From Cognatundibacterium griseum (GTDB lineage: Bacteria; Pseudomonadota; Gammaproteobacteria; Burkholderiales; Burkholderiaceae_D): a DNA stretch of 64,000 nucleotides. Numbering within the stretch: the stretch's first letter is position 1; each line of letters opens with the position of its first letter. A program made the translations under genes and the position numbers. The DNA lies in the NCBI RefSeq assembly GCF_014284195.1, contig NZ_JACOGC010000003.1, positions 404,301 through 468,300 of the forward strand, written 5' to 3'. Positions 19,273-29,895 of the stretch are shown one piece after another. The notes below the pieces were generated by a model. That model did no database searches. It had not been told where the DNA came from and saw nothing but the letters and a program-made list of their open reading frames with translations.

Positions 19273-20310
19273 ATGAGTATACAAACTGATAATCTTTCCA
19301 TCGACTTTTCTGAACAGCGGATTATTGCCGCCACACCCGCCTCCTCCGGCGAAGAGGCGATCGAACGTGCATTGCGCCCCAAGCAGCTTGACGAATACGT
19401 AGGGCAGGAAAAAATCCGCGGCCAGCTGGAAATCTTCATCACCGCCGCACGTCAGCGCAAAGAGGCGCTGGATCACACATTACTGTTCGGACCACCAGGT
19501 TTAGGAAAAACAACGCTGGCCCATATTATCGCTCGCGAGATGGGTGTGAATTTGCGGCAAACATCCGGCCCGGTACTGGAGCGTGCAGGTGATCTTGCCG
19601 CACTGCTGACCAATCTTGAAGCGAACGATGTCCTGTTTATCGACGAAATACACAGGTTGTCACCCGTCGTTGAAGAGATTTTGTACCCCGCACTCGAAGA
19701 CTACCAGATCGACATCATGATCGGCGAAGGCCCCGCTGCCCGCTCCGTGAAACTGGATCTGCAACCATTTACACTGGTCGGTGCCACGACCCGCGCCGGA
19801 ATGCTGACCAATCCGCTACGCGACCGTTTTGGCATTGTAGCGCGGCTGGAATTTTACACACCGGACGAATTAACCCGGATCGTCACCCGCTCATCGGCAT
19901 TATTGAATGCCCCCATTCACGAAGATGGTGCCAAAGAAATTGCGCGCCGCTCTCGCGGAACACCGCGCATTGCGAACCGACTCTTACGCCGGGTGCGCGA
20001 TTATGCCGAAGTCAAAGGAAATGGTGAAATCACAAAACACACTGCGGATGCCGCATTGCGGATGCTGGACGTGGATATCGCAGGTTTTGATCTGATGGAC
20101 AGAAAACTGCTGGAAGCCATTTTATTCAAATTTGGCGGCGGTCCGGTCGGACTTGATAATGTGGCGGCAGCAATTGGCGAAGAACGCGATACGATTGAAG
20201 ATGTGCTGGAACCTTACCTGATTCAGCAGGGCTACCTGCAACGCACCCCGCGCGGACGCATTGCCACTTCGCAGGCATATGAACATTTTGGAATTCTCCC
20301 TCCTGACTAA
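19273..20310 (+). CDS. ruvB: Holliday junction branch migration ATPase RuvB
   Basis: A 345-residue AAA+ motor that drives branch migration together with RuvA. Walker A is [11 protein letters not shown] (about 73-83), Walker B FIDEIHRL (about 121-128), sensor 1 LVGATTRAG and the arginine-finger region PLRDRFGI. The C-terminal winged helix ends with the conserved [16 protein letters not shown]. Complete. It shares a transcript with ruvA and ends before a strong bidirectional terminator. Confidence 0.98.
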   Translation: MSIQTDNLSIDFSEQRIIAATPASSGEEAIERALRPKQLDEYVGQEKIRGQLEIFITAARQRKEALDHTLLFGPPGLGKTTLAHIIAREMGVNLRQTSGPVLERAGDLAALLTNLEANDVLFIDEIHRLSPVVEEILYPALEDYQIDIMIGEGPAARSVKLDLQPFTLVGATTRAGMLTNPLRDRFGIVARLEFYTPDELTRIVTRSSALLNAPIHEDGAKEIARRSRGTPRIANRLLRRVRDYAEVKGNGEITKHTADAALRMLDVDIAGFDLMDRKLLEAILFKFGGGPVGLDNVAAAIGEERDTIEDVLEPYLIQQGYLQRTPRGRIATSQAYEHFGILPPD

Positions 20311-20423
20311 TCGTTTATCCGGGAAAATCACAGGGCCGTTCAGTTAACAGAAACATCAGCGAGAAGATGCCGTCATGATGTGGCTGAAAAATCCTGATCG
20401 TCATATTGATCATCTGTCATTAA

Positions 20424-20456
20424 TAAAAAAAGCACCAGAAATCCGGTGCTTTTTTT
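20424..20456. terminator. Bidirectional terminator, ruvB / porin 1
   Basis: AAAAGCACC and GGTGCTTTT form a 9-bp stem with an 8-base loop, flanked by A-rich and T-rich tracts on opposite sides. It can end ruvAB on the plus strand and the porin gene on the minus strand. Confidence 0.88.
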
Positions 20457-20486
20457 CAGACGAAGCGCCCAAAACGGGCGCTGACA

Positions 20487-21512
20487 TCAGAATGCGTGAT
20501 GAATACCTACATTCACCAGGCTTGCTGTTGCGCCATTGGCAACAGCCAGACCGCCGCCGTTGATGTTTGCATCATTCGTTACACGAGAGTAAGAACCGTA
20601 GAAATTCGTACGCTTGGACAAGGAATGTGTAAAACCAACTGCCAGCTGAGTGCTGTTGTTTGCAGTGGATGCCATATTGTTTTGCAGACGTGCTGCTGTT
20701 GCCAGGATGTTGTCAGCAGCAGTGACTGGCACGGTTACGCCCAGCATGTAACCTTTTTGATCCAGTGTATTGTTGTCTGTTGTGTCTTTGGAGTAGCCAA
20801 ATGCTGCCTTAGCTGCGCCAAAATCATAAGTTGCGCCCAACAATACGGACTTCAGACCATTGCTGGCTGCATCATTTTGTTTGTAGTACACAGCGCCGAC
20901 ATACAATGGGCCTGCAGCATACTGACCGTTGATACCAACAGAACGGCTAGCAGATGTATTACCAGCGACTTCGCCGAAACCATACAGAGCCATGGTGCTG
21001 AAGCCGGACATGTCTGCAGACTGGTAGCTAATGCTGTTGTTGACACGCCATGAGCTGGCGGACAGGAAACCGAAAACACCGCCTGTGGAAGTGGAGCCGC
21101 CAGCAACGCCGGATGTGAATCCCAGATCAAATGGATCAACTGCGTCGAAGAAGTAGAACTGTGGTGTGTACTGACGACCCATCTTCACAGTACCGAAGTC
21201 ACCTTGCAGACCAACCCAAGACTGACGACCGAATGTCAGGCCACCTTGTGATGCGCCAGAATCCATGTAAATACCAGCTTCCAGAGCAAAAATCGCTTTC
21301 AAGCCGCCGCCCAGATCTTCTGTGCCCTTGAAGCCGAGACGGGAACCGCCTTGCTCGCCGCTGTCCAGTGCATATTTAGTACCAGAACCATTACCGCGAT
21401 TGCCCGCCTGAACTGCCATATCAGCGATACCATAAACGGTTACAGAAGACTGCGCTTGTGCGGAACCTGCAACAGCAGCCATAACTGCCAGAGCGATGAG
21501 TGATTTTTTCAT
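20487..21512 (-). CDS. Trimeric porin, Burkholderia type (1)
   Basis: A 341-residue outer-membrane beta-barrel porin. The signal peptide MKKSLIALAVMAAVAGSAQA is cleaved before QSSVTVYGIAD. The last residues VNVGIHHAF end in Phe, the outer-membrane assembly signal. The loop 3 or strand region contains GRQSWVGLQGDFGTVKMGRQY, typical of the OmpC-like general porins of Burkholderiales. GGAG lies before the start. It should let small hydrophilic solutes diffuse through. A second porin of the same family lies upstream in the same direction, but each gene has its own terminator. Confidence 0.93.
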   Translation of the reverse strand: MKKSLIALAVMAAVAGSAQAQSSVTVYGIADMAVQAGNRGNGSGTKYALDSGEQGGSRLGFKGTEDLGGGLKAIFALEAGIYMDSGASQGGLTFGRQSWVGLQGDFGTVKMGRQYTPQFYFFDAVDPFDLGFTSGVAGGSTSTGGVFGFLSASSWRVNNSISYQSADMSGFSTMALYGFGEVAGNTSASRSVGINGQYAAGPLYVGAVYYKQNDAASNGLKSVLLGATYDFGAAKAAFGYSKDTTDNNTLDQKGYMLGVTVPVTAADNILATAARLQNNMASTANNSTQLAVGFTHSLSKRTNFYGSYSRVTNDANINGGGLAVANGATASLVNVGIHHAF

Positions 21513-21624
21513 TTAATTTCTCCAAAGGATTTCAAATAACAAAGCTGCGTTTCAATCGTGAAGCAAAAATTCATAACTTGTGATGAAACCAAACTTCTTG
21601 TCTGTGAACTGCTAATCTCAACAT

Positions 21625-21650
21625 ACTGTATTTGACCAAATATGACAGTC
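21625..21650. promoter_or_regulatory. Palindrome upstream of porin 1
   Basis: TATTTG (21629-21634) and CAAATA (21637-21642) are inverted around two bases, and ACTGT/ACAGT extend the symmetry with a one-base bulge. It lies about 115 bp before the porin start, a suitable place for a regulator site. No specific regulator can be named. Confidence 0.4.
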
Positions 21651-21861
21651 AAGAGCCAAGCTAAATCCACATATTGTAATTATTTAAACAATGTTTTGTC
21701 TCACACCAGCAACAAATTCGATATTAAATTGCAAACAAGTAAGTTTTTTATTAATACCACTTCCGCTTTTGACTACCTATAAATTTCCTGTAAATTCGTT
21801 ATTTCTCCATTCCCAGGAAAAACCCGTATTTGAAAACGTCAGCGATCAGGGCACTAAAAAA

Positions 21862-21893
21862 CAAAAATGCCAGCACAATTGCTGGCATTTTTG
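21862..21893 (-). terminator. Terminator of porin 2
   Basis: AAAATGCCAGCA and TGCTGGCATTTT pair perfectly over 12 bp with a CAAT-type loop, followed on the minus strand by T-rich sequence. It lies about 35 bases after the porin 2 stop. Confidence 0.88.
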
Positions 21894-21928
21894 AAGATCT
21901 GTGAAATCAGCAGAATTACATCGCCGGA

Positions 21929-23071
21929 TCAGAATGCATGCAAAATACCGACGGCAGTGCGTACTGCGTGATCCTGATTAGCCAGATTGCCGATGATGCC
22001 CAGAGCCAGACTGGTGTCTTGCAGAGCGGCAGAGCCTGCTTTGGCATAAGTCAGGGATGCATAGGCAGTAGTGCGCTTGCTGAATGCATATTTGACCAGG
22101 CCAATGTATTGGTCTGCTTTACCATCCAGATCGCCGGAACGCTTGGTACCATAGTATGCGCCGGTGATCGTTGTCTGTGGCGACATCAGGTAGTCTACAC
22201 CCAGGCCGACAACCTTGATCTTGCGATTATTTGCGTTACCGAACGGCGCGATCACGATATTCCCATCCACGGTATCCTGAGCATAAGTAGCGCGCAAAAC
22301 GAAAGACGGATCCACTTTATACTTCGCACCTGCAGCCCATGCTGTCAATGTTGCTGTATTTGTGAAATCCTTCATCTTGGCATAAGCAACCGCGGCACCG
22401 TTTGTACCGTCAGTAAAGAAGCCAGATGCGCCCATGTATGAGCTGGCACCGGTGTCGCCTGCTTTTTCACCAAAGCCATACATCAAAGCGCCGCCGAAAC
22501 CGTTTGTGATCGGGGAAACATACTTAATGGAGTTATTCTGACGCAGCGCAGTACCGCCCTGATTCGTACCAAAGCCACCGTACAATGCACCGGAATTCAT
22601 ACCGCCGAACATCACGTTCGGGTTGCTGCCTGCGTGTGCCAGCCCGATCGGATCGGCCAGACCAACGGAATCCACACCCAGAATATTGTTACGTCCAAAG
22701 GTCACTGTACCAAAGTCGCCGGACAAACCTACCCAGGACAAACGGTCAAACAGGGAACTGGAATTACCACCCTGATTAAACACATTGCCGCCGAAACCGG
22801 CACCAGCAGCGCCCGTGTCGTTAAACAGCGTGCCTTCCAGATTGAAAATCGCCTTCAGGCCGCCGCCGAGGTCTTCGCTGCCTTTAACACCCCAGCGGGA
22901 TGTCAGCAACTGGCCTGGATCCATTGCTATTTTACTGGAACCTGTCGCCGTCTGATTAGTTGTATAGACAGTAGCAGCATCAACGATACCGTAGATCGTC
23001 ACGGAAGATTGTGCAGAGGCTGTTGCGGCGAAAGCGCCCAGAATTGCGAAAGCAAGAAGTGATTTTTTCAT
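21929..23071 (-). CDS. Trimeric porin, Burkholderia type (2)
   Basis: A 380-residue porin of the same family as its neighbour at 20487-21512. The signal peptide MKKSLLAFAILGAFAATASA is followed by QSSVTIYGIVDA, and the C-terminus ends in GILHAF. It is about 40 residues longer than the neighbour, with Gly- and Asn-rich inserts around residues 85-160 that are likely surface loops. The frame is open eight codons further upstream, but the signal peptide fixes the start at 23071. The two genes look like a tandem duplication that has diverged. Confidence 0.92.
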   Translation of the reverse strand: MKKSLLAFAILGAFAATASAQSSVTIYGIVDAATVYTTNQTATGSSKIAMDPGQLLTSRWGVKGSEDLGGGLKAIFNLEGTLFNDTGAAGAGFGGNVFNQGGNSSSLFDRLSWVGLSGDFGTVTFGRNNILGVDSVGLADPIGLAHAGSNPNVMFGGMNSGALYGGFGTNQGGTALRQNNSIKYVSPITNGFGGALMYGFGEKAGDTGASSYMGASGFFTDGTNGAAVAYAKMKDFTNTATLTAWAAGAKYKVDPSFVLRATYAQDTVDGNIVIAPFGNANNRKIKVVGLGVDYLMSPQTTITGAYYGTKRSGDLDGKADQYIGLVKYAFSKRTTAYASLTYAKAGSAALQDTSLALGIIGNLANQDHAVRTAVGILHAF

Positions 23072-23415
23072 TGAAAACGTCTCCAAATTGGTCATGTGAT
23101 TCGGCTATGTATTGGTAGCTCTTATCGTTGGATTGATTACGGCTACTTGGTATTGGTATTGCCAGTGCTTCCAAACTGATTGATTAACAATCCAAGACTG
23201 ATTGAACCAAACTACGCTGATTTGGGCAAAGAGAATTTGCGAACGACCGTATTTAAGCAAATTAAATGTGGTGCGATCACAACAAAATTGGATTCAAAAC
23301 TGACAACCAAAACCCCGTAGCAAATCTGTTTCAAAGCAGTGCAACCGCAGCAAAACGGCAGAAACGGAGAGATGTTTTAAAATGACGATTACTTCTCCAT
23401 CAGACAGGATTTACT
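23072..23415. other. Divergent promoter region, porin 2 / coq7
   Basis: No gene is supported. An 8-bp inverted repeat, TTGGATTG (23128-23135) and CAATCCAA (23188-23195), lies in the porin 2 leader or promoter, with TTGGTATTGGTATTG between the arms. The coq7 promoter should lie near 23300-23400. Confidence 0.45.
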
Positions 23416-24048
23416 ATGGCATTCCCCTTCCCTGACCGCGCAATCCTGACTTTTGACCGCGCTTTACGCACGGTTACGGCACAGGCGCGCAGCTCACGTC
23501 CTTACCCGGCTGCAGAGATCAGCAGTGACAATCTGAATGAACAGCAAAAGAAACACAGCGCGGGGCTGATGCGGGTCAATCATGTCGGTGAAATCTGCGC
23601 CCAGGCACTGTACGATGCGCAAAGCGCCTTTTCCCGCAGCGCAGAAGTGGAACGCCAGCTGCAACACTCCTGCATTGAAGAAGAAGATCATCTGGCCTGG
23701 ACCGCAGCGCGGCTGCAGGAATTAAATTCGCATACCAGCCTCTTAAATCCGCTGTGGTATGCCGGCGCCTATTGCTGCGGCGTCGTCGCGGCAAAATGCG
23801 GCGATGCTGTCAGCCTCGGCTTTGTTGTCGAAACAGAACGACAGGTGGAAGCCCATCTTGCAGGCCACCTGCAGCAATTGCCAGAGCAGGATCAGCGCTC
23901 ACGCGCCATTGTCGAACAGATGCGGCAAGATGAAATCGAACATGGCGCAGCAGCGCAAGCGCTGGGTGCAAGGGAAATGCCGGTACCGGTCAGATGGCTG
24001 ATGAAAGGCATGGCTAAAGTGATGACCTCAACGGCTTATTTTATTTAA
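23416..24048 (+). CDS. coq7: Demethoxyubiquinone hydroxylase Coq7
   Basis: A 210-residue di-iron monooxygenase that hydroxylates demethoxyubiquinol, a late step in ubiquinone synthesis. The di-iron ligands are seen as Glu in NHVGEICAQALYDAQ (about 58), EEEDHLAWTA (about 88-91), ETERQVEAHL (about 140-147) and QDEIEHGAAA (about 175-179). It is the bacterial Coq7 form rather than UbiF. The gene stands alone, divergent from porin 2 and convergent with the antiporter-like gene. Confidence 0.95.
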   Translation: MAFPFPDRAILTFDRALRTVTAQARSSRPYPAAEISSDNLNEQQKKHSAGLMRVNHVGEICAQALYDAQSAFSRSAEVERQLQHSCIEEEDHLAWTAARLQELNSHTSLLNPLWYAGAYCCGVVAAKCGDAVSLGFVVETERQVEAHLAGHLQQLPEQDQRSRAIVEQMRQDEIEHGAAAQALGAREMPVPVRWLMKGMAKVMTSTAYFI

Positions 24049-24064
24049 GGTTTCTTGTAAAAAC

Positions 24065-25327
24065 TCACATAAAATAAAAGAAGGCGGCAGCAATGCCGGT
24101 CGGTATCAGCGCTGCTGCAAACAGGCCCGCGGGATTGATTACCTGTCCGGCAAAGTGCTCTTTGAGGATGGAAAAACCCGCGGGATTCGGCGCATTTGCA
24201 ATCACCGTCAACCCGCCGCCAGCGACGGCACCGGATACCAGGGCATATTTCGCGCTGTCAGACAAGCCGGATACCAGCGACCCCAGATAAGTCAGTGCTG
24301 CGTTATCCGTGACGGCGGTCAACGCAGCCGCGCCCACGAACAAAACCGCATTATCCATTCCGGCCAGCACTGGCTGCAGCCACCATTGCTGCTGGCCGCC
24401 AAGCACAACCAGCCCCGCCAGAAAAAACGCCACCAGCAAACCTTCCCTGAGCATCAGCCTGTCCTGATATTGGTTGTAGGCTTCGGTAAATCCGAGAAAG
24501 AATAAAAACAGCCCAAGAAACACGACAGGATAATGGGCAAACCAGACGGTGGCGCTCAAAAACAGAAAATGCACCAGCACCACGGGCCAGGGAATGCTCA
24601 TGCTGGCGACGGGCTGGTCGCTGTCTGCCAGCGCACTGAGTTCACGGCGAAAAAAAATCGTCAGAAACAGCGCGTTCAGCACCACGGCACAAGCAGCCTT
24701 CCAGCCAAATACCTGCAGCATGAATGCGCTGTTCCATCCCCATTTTTCCGCTACCATCAGTACCGGAGGTGCCGCAAATGATGTCAGCACGCCGCCGACA
24801 GACACATTCACAAACAGGACGCCCAGCGTCATGTATCTCATCTTTTCAGAGATTTGCCGGGAATAAAACCGGTCGCGCAGCATCAGCGCTGCCAGGGTCA
24901 TGGCGGCGGGTTCTGTAATCAATGAGCCGGTCAGCGGAATCAAAGACAGGCACAAAAAATATGTCGCCAGATGCGCATTCAGCGGTAGCCCGTACGCCAG
25001 CCGCGAAACCAGCTGCTGCACCGACCACAGCACGGGACGGGTGCCGGCAATGACCAGAATCACGAAGACAAACAAAGGCTCAGTAAAATTCCTGGACTCC
25101 AGATAATGCACAGCCTGCTTCTGATCGGTCATCAGCGCCATCACACAAACCAGCACCAGTGCCCAGAAGCCGAATACCACCTCCACCTCGCCCAGCAAAT
25201 GCCATAGTCCGGCATGATGCCGACTGTGATGCGCGCGCCGTAAAAAGTAAGCGCTTGAAAAAGTATGCAGTACTGCCAGCGCAAAAATACCTGCCGCAGC
25301 CACGGGCAATAAGGATGCCGTTATCAT
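24065..25327 (-). CDS. Putative Na+/H+ antiporter family membrane protein
   Basis: A 420-residue polytopic inner-membrane protein with about 11-12 hydrophobic segments. It matches the pattern of the predicted Na+/H+ antiporter family, with the polar membrane motif LTAVTDNAALTYLGSLVSG and, near the C-terminus, VIANAPNPAGFSILK. The start at 25327 is supported by AGGAG five bases upstream; the frame is open 17 codons further but without a good site. The His-rich RRAHHSRHHAG at about 30-40 lies in a loop. Transport function is inferred from the family only. Confidence 0.8.
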   Translation of the reverse strand: MITASLLPVAAAGIFALAVLHTFSSAYFLRRAHHSRHHAGLWHLLGEVEVVFGFWALVLVCVMALMTDQKQAVHYLESRNFTEPLFVFVILVIAGTRPVLWSVQQLVSRLAYGLPLNAHLATYFLCLSLIPLTGSLITEPAAMTLAALMLRDRFYSRQISEKMRYMTLGVLFVNVSVGGVLTSFAAPPVLMVAEKWGWNSAFMLQVFGWKAACAVVLNALFLTIFFRRELSALADSDQPVASMSIPWPVVLVHFLFLSATVWFAHYPVVFLGLFLFFLGFTEAYNQYQDRLMLREGLLVAFFLAGLVVLGGQQQWWLQPVLAGMDNAVLFVGAAALTAVTDNAALTYLGSLVSGLSDSAKYALVSGAVAGGGLTVIANAPNPAGFSILKEHFAGQVINPAGLFAAALIPTGIAAAFFYFM

Positions 25328-25451
25328 GTTATCTCCTGAAAGCAGATACCGGGCGGAATCTGACTGCTTGTCATCCACTCGGTATGGCTGCGTTTTTGAA
25401 TGCTGAGCCTTTCAGTTTTTCAGCCGCTGCCACTGACGCATCTGCCCGCGC

Positions 25452-27734
25452 TCAAATCTTGTCAAGTTTCGCAATACTCAGGTCCAGCAGCTTCATACCG
25501 AATTGTCCGAAATTAATATGGGCTCGCGCACTGCTGCCGCTGCCTTCGATATTGACAATCACCCCTTCGCCAAATTTTGCATGCAAGACATTTTGCCCGA
25601 TGCGCCAGCCATGACTATCCTGCGCTTTGCTCATGCCCTGCGCGAGCCGGTTCGCCTCTGCTGCGGGCGCTTCGTCCCAGGCGGATTTCTTATTCCCGAA
25701 CCAGCTCGGCTGGATTTTCGGCGACAGCCATTTCAGGGATTCGTCCGGTAACTCATCCAGAAAGCGGGAACGCATGTTGTACCGTGTCTGGCCATGCAAC
25801 ATACGGGTCTGCGAGAAACTCAGGTACAAACGCTGACGCGCGCGCGTAATCGCCACATACATCAGCCTGCGCTCTTCTTCCACGCCGGATGCTTCCTGCA
25901 TACTGTTTTCATGCGGGAATAATCCTTCTTCCAGACCGGTGATAAACACGGCATCAAACTCCAGCCCTTTGGCGGAATGCACCGTCATCAGCTGCAGGGC
26001 ATCCTGCCCTGCCTGCGCCTGATTATCACCAGCCTCCAGCGACGCATGCGACAGAAATGCCGACAGCGGAGACATCACCGCCGGTAAGGCTGCATCGGCA
26101 TCGATCACCGTCACACTATCTGCTGCGGGTAATAATGCCGCAGCGCTGGCAGGACCGGTCAGCGCCGGCGCTTCGCGGCTGAATCCTTCCTCGGAAACAA
26201 AAAGGGTGGCCGCATTGATCAGCTGCTCCAGATTTTCAATCCGGTCAGCCCCTTCTTTTTCAGTCTGGTAATGGGTCAGCAGGGTACTCAGATCCAACAC
26301 GACCTGCACCATTTCCGGCAAAGGCAGATTCTGCGTTTCAAAACGTGCAGACTCAATCAGCCGGACAAAATTCGCCAGCGATGATCCTGCCTTCCCCCCC
26401 ACATGCGGTACTGCCGCATACAAGGAAATACCGTGCTGCCTGGCGGCATCCTGCAATTGCTCCATGGAGCGGGCGCCGATTCCGCGTGCCGGGAAATTCA
26501 CGACCCGCAAAAACGCAGAATCATTATGCGGATTGTCCATCAGCTGCAGGTAGGCGATGGCATGCTTGATTTCGGCACGCTCAAAAAAACGCTGACCGCC
26601 ATAGACGCGATAAGGAATACCGGCGGTGAACAAGGCATGTTCGATGACGCGCGACTGAGCATTGGAGCGGTACAGGATCGCAATCTCACTGCGCAGGCTG
26701 CCTTCACGGATCAGGTTTTTCGCTTCATCGATGATCCAGTTGGCCTCCTGAATGTCGCTGCTGGCTTCCATGATACGGACAGGCTCGCCATGTCCGGCAT
26801 CGGTGCGCAGATTTTTACCAAGACGTTTGCTGTTATTCGCGATCAGCACGTTGGCGCTGTCCAGAATATGTCCGTGAGAGCGGTAATTCTGCTCCAGCTT
26901 GATGAGATTCCGTACCTGGAATTCGCGTTCAAAAGCAGACATATTGCCGACGTTGGCGCCACGGAATGCGTAGATGCTCTGATCGTCGTCACCGACCGCG
27001 AATACGGCCGCCGGCTCCTGCTTTCCTGCGCCTGCCATCAGTTTCAGCCATTGGTATTGCAAATCGTTGGTATCCTGAAACTCATCCACCAGAATATGCC
27101 GGAAACGCGCCTGATAATGTTCGCGCAAAGGCTGGTTGCGGCTCAGTAATTCATAGGTGCGCAACAACAGCTCGGCAAAATCCACCACGCCTTCACGCTG
27201 GCACTGGGCATCATACAGGTCGTACAGCGCAACCATCTTGCGGTTGAAATCATCGTGCGCCTCCACCTGCGCAGCTCTCAGCCCCTGGTCTTTGGCGCTG
27301 TTGATGAAATACATCAGTGTTCTTGGCGGGAATTTTTCATCATCAATATTATTCGCTTTCAACAGACGCTTGATGAAAGACAGCTGATCACCGGAGTCCA
27401 GTATCTGAAACGTCTGCGGCAATCCGGCGTCGCGGTGGTGCGCGCGCAGCAAGCGGTTGCAAAGACCGTGGAAAGTACCGATCCACATACCGCGCGTATT
27501 GATCGGCAGCAGCGCCGACAAGCGCGTCAGCATTTCCTTCGCCGCCTTGTTGGTAAACGTCACTGCCAGAATCCCGCCGGGAGAAACCTGTCCGGTCTGT
27601 ATCAGCCAGGCAATCCGGGTGGTCAGGACGCGCGTCTTGCCGGAGCCGGCACCTGCCAGGATCAGCGCGGATTGAGAAGGAAGCGTGACAGCCGCCAGTT
27701 GTTCGGGATTGAGGTTGTGAAGTAAATTTTGCAT
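25452..27734 (-). CDS. uvrD: UvrD/Rep family DNA helicase II
   Basis: A 760-residue superfamily 1 helicase that unwinds DNA 3' to 5' in nucleotide excision and mismatch repair. Walker A is AGAGSGKTRVLTTR (about 27-40), and motif II is HILVDEFQDTND. Motif III GDDDQSIYAFRGA, motif V TVHSAKGLEFDAVF and motif VI YVAITRARQRLYLS are all intact. The C-terminal tail ends in a Tudor-like segment GFGEGV-type KFGEGVIVNIEG and INFGQFGMKLLDL, typical of UvrD and PcrA. No clear LexA box precedes it. Confidence 0.95.
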   Translation of the reverse strand: MQNLLHNLNPEQLAAVTLPSQSALILAGAGSGKTRVLTTRIAWLIQTGQVSPGGILAVTFTNKAAKEMLTRLSALLPINTRGMWIGTFHGLCNRLLRAHHRDAGLPQTFQILDSGDQLSFIKRLLKANNIDDEKFPPRTLMYFINSAKDQGLRAAQVEAHDDFNRKMVALYDLYDAQCQREGVVDFAELLLRTYELLSRNQPLREHYQARFRHILVDEFQDTNDLQYQWLKLMAGAGKQEPAAVFAVGDDDQSIYAFRGANVGNMSAFEREFQVRNLIKLEQNYRSHGHILDSANVLIANNSKRLGKNLRTDAGHGEPVRIMEASSDIQEANWIIDEAKNLIREGSLRSEIAILYRSNAQSRVIEHALFTAGIPYRVYGGQRFFERAEIKHAIAYLQLMDNPHNDSAFLRVVNFPARGIGARSMEQLQDAARQHGISLYAAVPHVGGKAGSSLANFVRLIESARFETQNLPLPEMVQVVLDLSTLLTHYQTEKEGADRIENLEQLINAATLFVSEEGFSREAPALTGPASAAALLPAADSVTVIDADAALPAVMSPLSAFLSHASLEAGDNQAQAGQDALQLMTVHSAKGLEFDAVFITGLEEGLFPHENSMQEASGVEEERRLMYVAITRARQRLYLSFSQTRMLHGQTRYNMRSRFLDELPDESLKWLSPKIQPSWFGNKKSAWDEAPAAEANRLAQGMSKAQDSHGWRIGQNVLHAKFGEGVIVNIEGSGSSARAHINFGQFGMKLLDLSIAKLDKI

Positions 27735-27813
27735 CCCGCGATTATACGGGACTCTGCGGTACTGTCAGGCGATATGAGACTCGGCAGCACTGACGCCGCG
27801 ACCCCATCCGGGT

Positions 27814-28524
27814 TCAGATTTCCAGTGCGGCAGTCAGGGCAATCTCCATCATGCGTCCAAAGCTGTGCTGCCGTTCCGCGGCCGTCAGGCTGGCGCCGCC
27901 ACGAATCTGGTCAGCAACGGTCAGCACCGTTAACGCACTGGCCCCGTATTCAGCCGCCAGCCCGTACAAACCGGCGGCCTCCATCTCTACCGCCAGTATC
28001 CGCATCTTTTCCATCTTCTCCAGCATTTCCGGCTGGGCCGAATAAAACAGATCGGCAGAAAACACATTGCCGACATGCACCGGATAATGCAGTCGCCGGG
28101 CGGCATCGCAAGCCTGCGCCAGCAGCGCATAATCGGCAATCGCTGCAAAATCATGGTCCAGAAAGCGCATGCGGTTGACCTTGCTGTCCGTGCCGGCTCC
28201 CTGCGCAATCACGATGTCCTGTAATTGCAGGTGGGGTGCAATCGCGCCGCAGGAACCGACCCGGATCAGGGTACGGGCGCCATACTCGCGGATCAGCTCG
28301 GTGGCGTAAATACTCAGGGAAGGAATGCCCATGCCATGTGCCATCACCGAAATTCTGCGGCCACGGTAATAGCCTGTATAGCCATACATATTGCGGATAT
28401 CCGTCACCAGCTTTGCCTGCTCCAGCCAGTTGTCGGCAATCATGCGGGCACGCAGCGGATCGCCGGGCATCAGCACGATATCTGAAAAATCACCGGGAGA
28501 TGCCGCTATATGTGGGGTCGCCAT
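27814..28524 (-). CDS. deoD: Purine-nucleoside phosphorylase DeoD
   Basis: A 236-residue hexameric phosphorylase that splits purine (deoxy)nucleosides into base and (deoxy)ribose-1-phosphate. The N-terminus [26 protein letters not shown] is diagnostic, as are [18 protein letters not shown] and the nucleoside-binding VEMEAAGLY. Complete. Its start overlaps the end of deoA by 19 bases, so the two are translationally linked. It is the last gene of the deoC-deoA-deoD operon. Confidence 0.97.
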   Translation of the reverse strand: MATPHIAASPGDFSDIVLMPGDPLRARMIADNWLEQAKLVTDIRNMYGYTGYYRGRRISVMAHGMGIPSLSIYATELIREYGARTLIRVGSCGAIAPHLQLQDIVIAQGAGTDSKVNRMRFLDHDFAAIADYALLAQACDAARRLHYPVHVGNVFSADLFYSAQPEMLEKMEKMRILAVEMEAAGLYGLAAEYGASALTVLTVADQIRGGASLTAAERQHSFGRMMEIALTAALEI

Positions 28525-29891
28525 GTTTTACTTTCCTGAGGATGCCCGGCCTGCAGGCAGGCCAGTATCTGCTGCGGGGCAAAGGGTTGTACATCGGCCA
28601 GCTGGAATGCCTCGCGCACAGCGATGGCGGCGCGCTGATACGCCCCCTCGTCCCGGGCATGAACGATGGCAAGCGGCGTTTCGCTGGTGACTGGCTGCGC
28701 CAGCTCGGCCAGATGGCTGAGGCCAACCCGCAGGTCAGGCACCGCATCCGGCTGCGCGCGGCCACCACCCAGCCTGACAACCGTCCATCCCAGTGCCCGG
28801 GTGTCGATCTGCTCGACATAGCGCAGCTCCCCCGGCGGGATTGCCGCATACACAGGGCGCACGCAATCGGCTGCCGGTAAATAATTTTGAAAATGGCTGA
28901 TGAAGTCAGACGGGCCACCCAGTGCGGCACACATCTGTTCAAATTTTTCCGCCGCCCGGCCTGATTGCAACACCTCCTGCAACATCTGTCCGGCCTGCGC
29001 CGGATCGTCTGCCAGGCCGCTGATCTGCAGCAATTCGGTCCCCAGTGCAAGCACAACCTGATGCAGACGCGGCGGACATTGATCCTGACGGAGATAATGC
29101 ATGGCCTGCACCAGCTCCAGTGCATTTCCCGCGGCACTGGACAAAGGCTGATTCATGTCGGTCAGCAAGGCCGAACAGGTCATGTCCATACCGGCAGCCA
29201 CTTCCCGTATCCAGCAGCCGAGCTGGGTGGCACGGGTCAGGTCAGGGCTGACTGCGCCGTTGCCCAGCTTGATATCCATGACCAGATAGTGAATACCTGC
29301 CGCTTTTTTCTTGGACAGGATGGAGGCGGTAATCAGCGGAATGGAGTCAATCGTGGCCGTCACATCCCGTACCGCATACAGACGCCGGTCAGCCGGTGCC
29401 AGCGTTTCCGTCTGGCCGACAATCGCCACGCCACACTGCAGGATCACCTGCCGCAGTTTTTCAATGTCCGGCGTGATGCAGTAACCCGGAATTGCTTCCA
29501 GCTTGTCCAGCGTGCCGCCGGTGTGCCCCAGTCCGCGGCCAGTAATCATCGGCACCACTGCGCCACAGGCGGCCAGCATCGGCGCCAGCACCAGCGACAC
29601 CAGATCACCGACGCCGCCGGTCGAATGTTTGTCCACCACCGGCCCGGGCAACGCCATGCCGGACCAGTCCAGCATGGCTCCCGAAGCGGCCATGGCATTG
29701 GTCAGATACACACATTCCTGCCGGTTCAGACCACACAGCCAGCTTGCCATCGCAAAAGCGCCCAGCTGACAATCAGACCAGCTGCCGTCACAGATACCCT
29801 GCACAGCGCTGGCAATCTGCGTTGCACTGAGAATGTCGCCATCACGCTTGGCGGCAATCACTTCCTGCGGGAGAAAGGCTCTGGCAGGCAT
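28506..29891 (-). CDS. deoA: Thymidine phosphorylase
   Basis: A 461-residue enzyme that converts thymidine and phosphate to thymine and 2-deoxyribose-1-phosphate. The N-terminal [17 protein letters not shown] matches the family start. The phosphate- and nucleoside-binding motif [21 protein letters not shown] is at about 85-105, followed by [19 protein letters not shown]. The frame is open to 29972, but the start at 29891 fits DeoA proteins and lies four bases after the deoC stop. The C-terminal about 100 residues carry the alpha/beta domain with HARDEGAY. Confidence 0.95.
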   Translation of the reverse strand: MPARAFLPQEVIAAKRDGDILSATQIASAVQGICDGSWSDCQLGAFAMASWLCGLNRQECVYLTNAMAASGAMLDWSGMALPGPVVDKHSTGGVGDLVSLVLAPMLAACGAVVPMITGRGLGHTGGTLDKLEAIPGYCITPDIEKLRQVILQCGVAIVGQTETLAPADRRLYAVRDVTATIDSIPLITASILSKKKAAGIHYLVMDIKLGNGAVSPDLTRATQLGCWIREVAAGMDMTCSALLTDMNQPLSSAAGNALELVQAMHYLRQDQCPPRLHQVVLALGTELLQISGLADDPAQAGQMLQEVLQSGRAAEKFEQMCAALGGPSDFISHFQNYLPAADCVRPVYAAIPPGELRYVEQIDTRALGWTVVRLGGGRAQPDAVPDLRVGLSHLAELAQPVTSETPLAIVHARDEGAYQRAAIAVREAFQLADVQPFAPQQILACLQAGHPQESKTWRPHI

Positions 29892-29895
29892 GTTG

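Larger units (their letters stand above)
21513..21928. other. Intergenic region between two porin genes
   Basis: This 416-bp AT-rich stretch holds no supported gene. It contains the leader and promoter of porin 1, a palindrome TATTTG-AC-CAAATA (21629-21642) flanked by ACTG/ACAGT-type arms, and the terminator of porin 2 (21862-21893). Confidence 0.6.
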
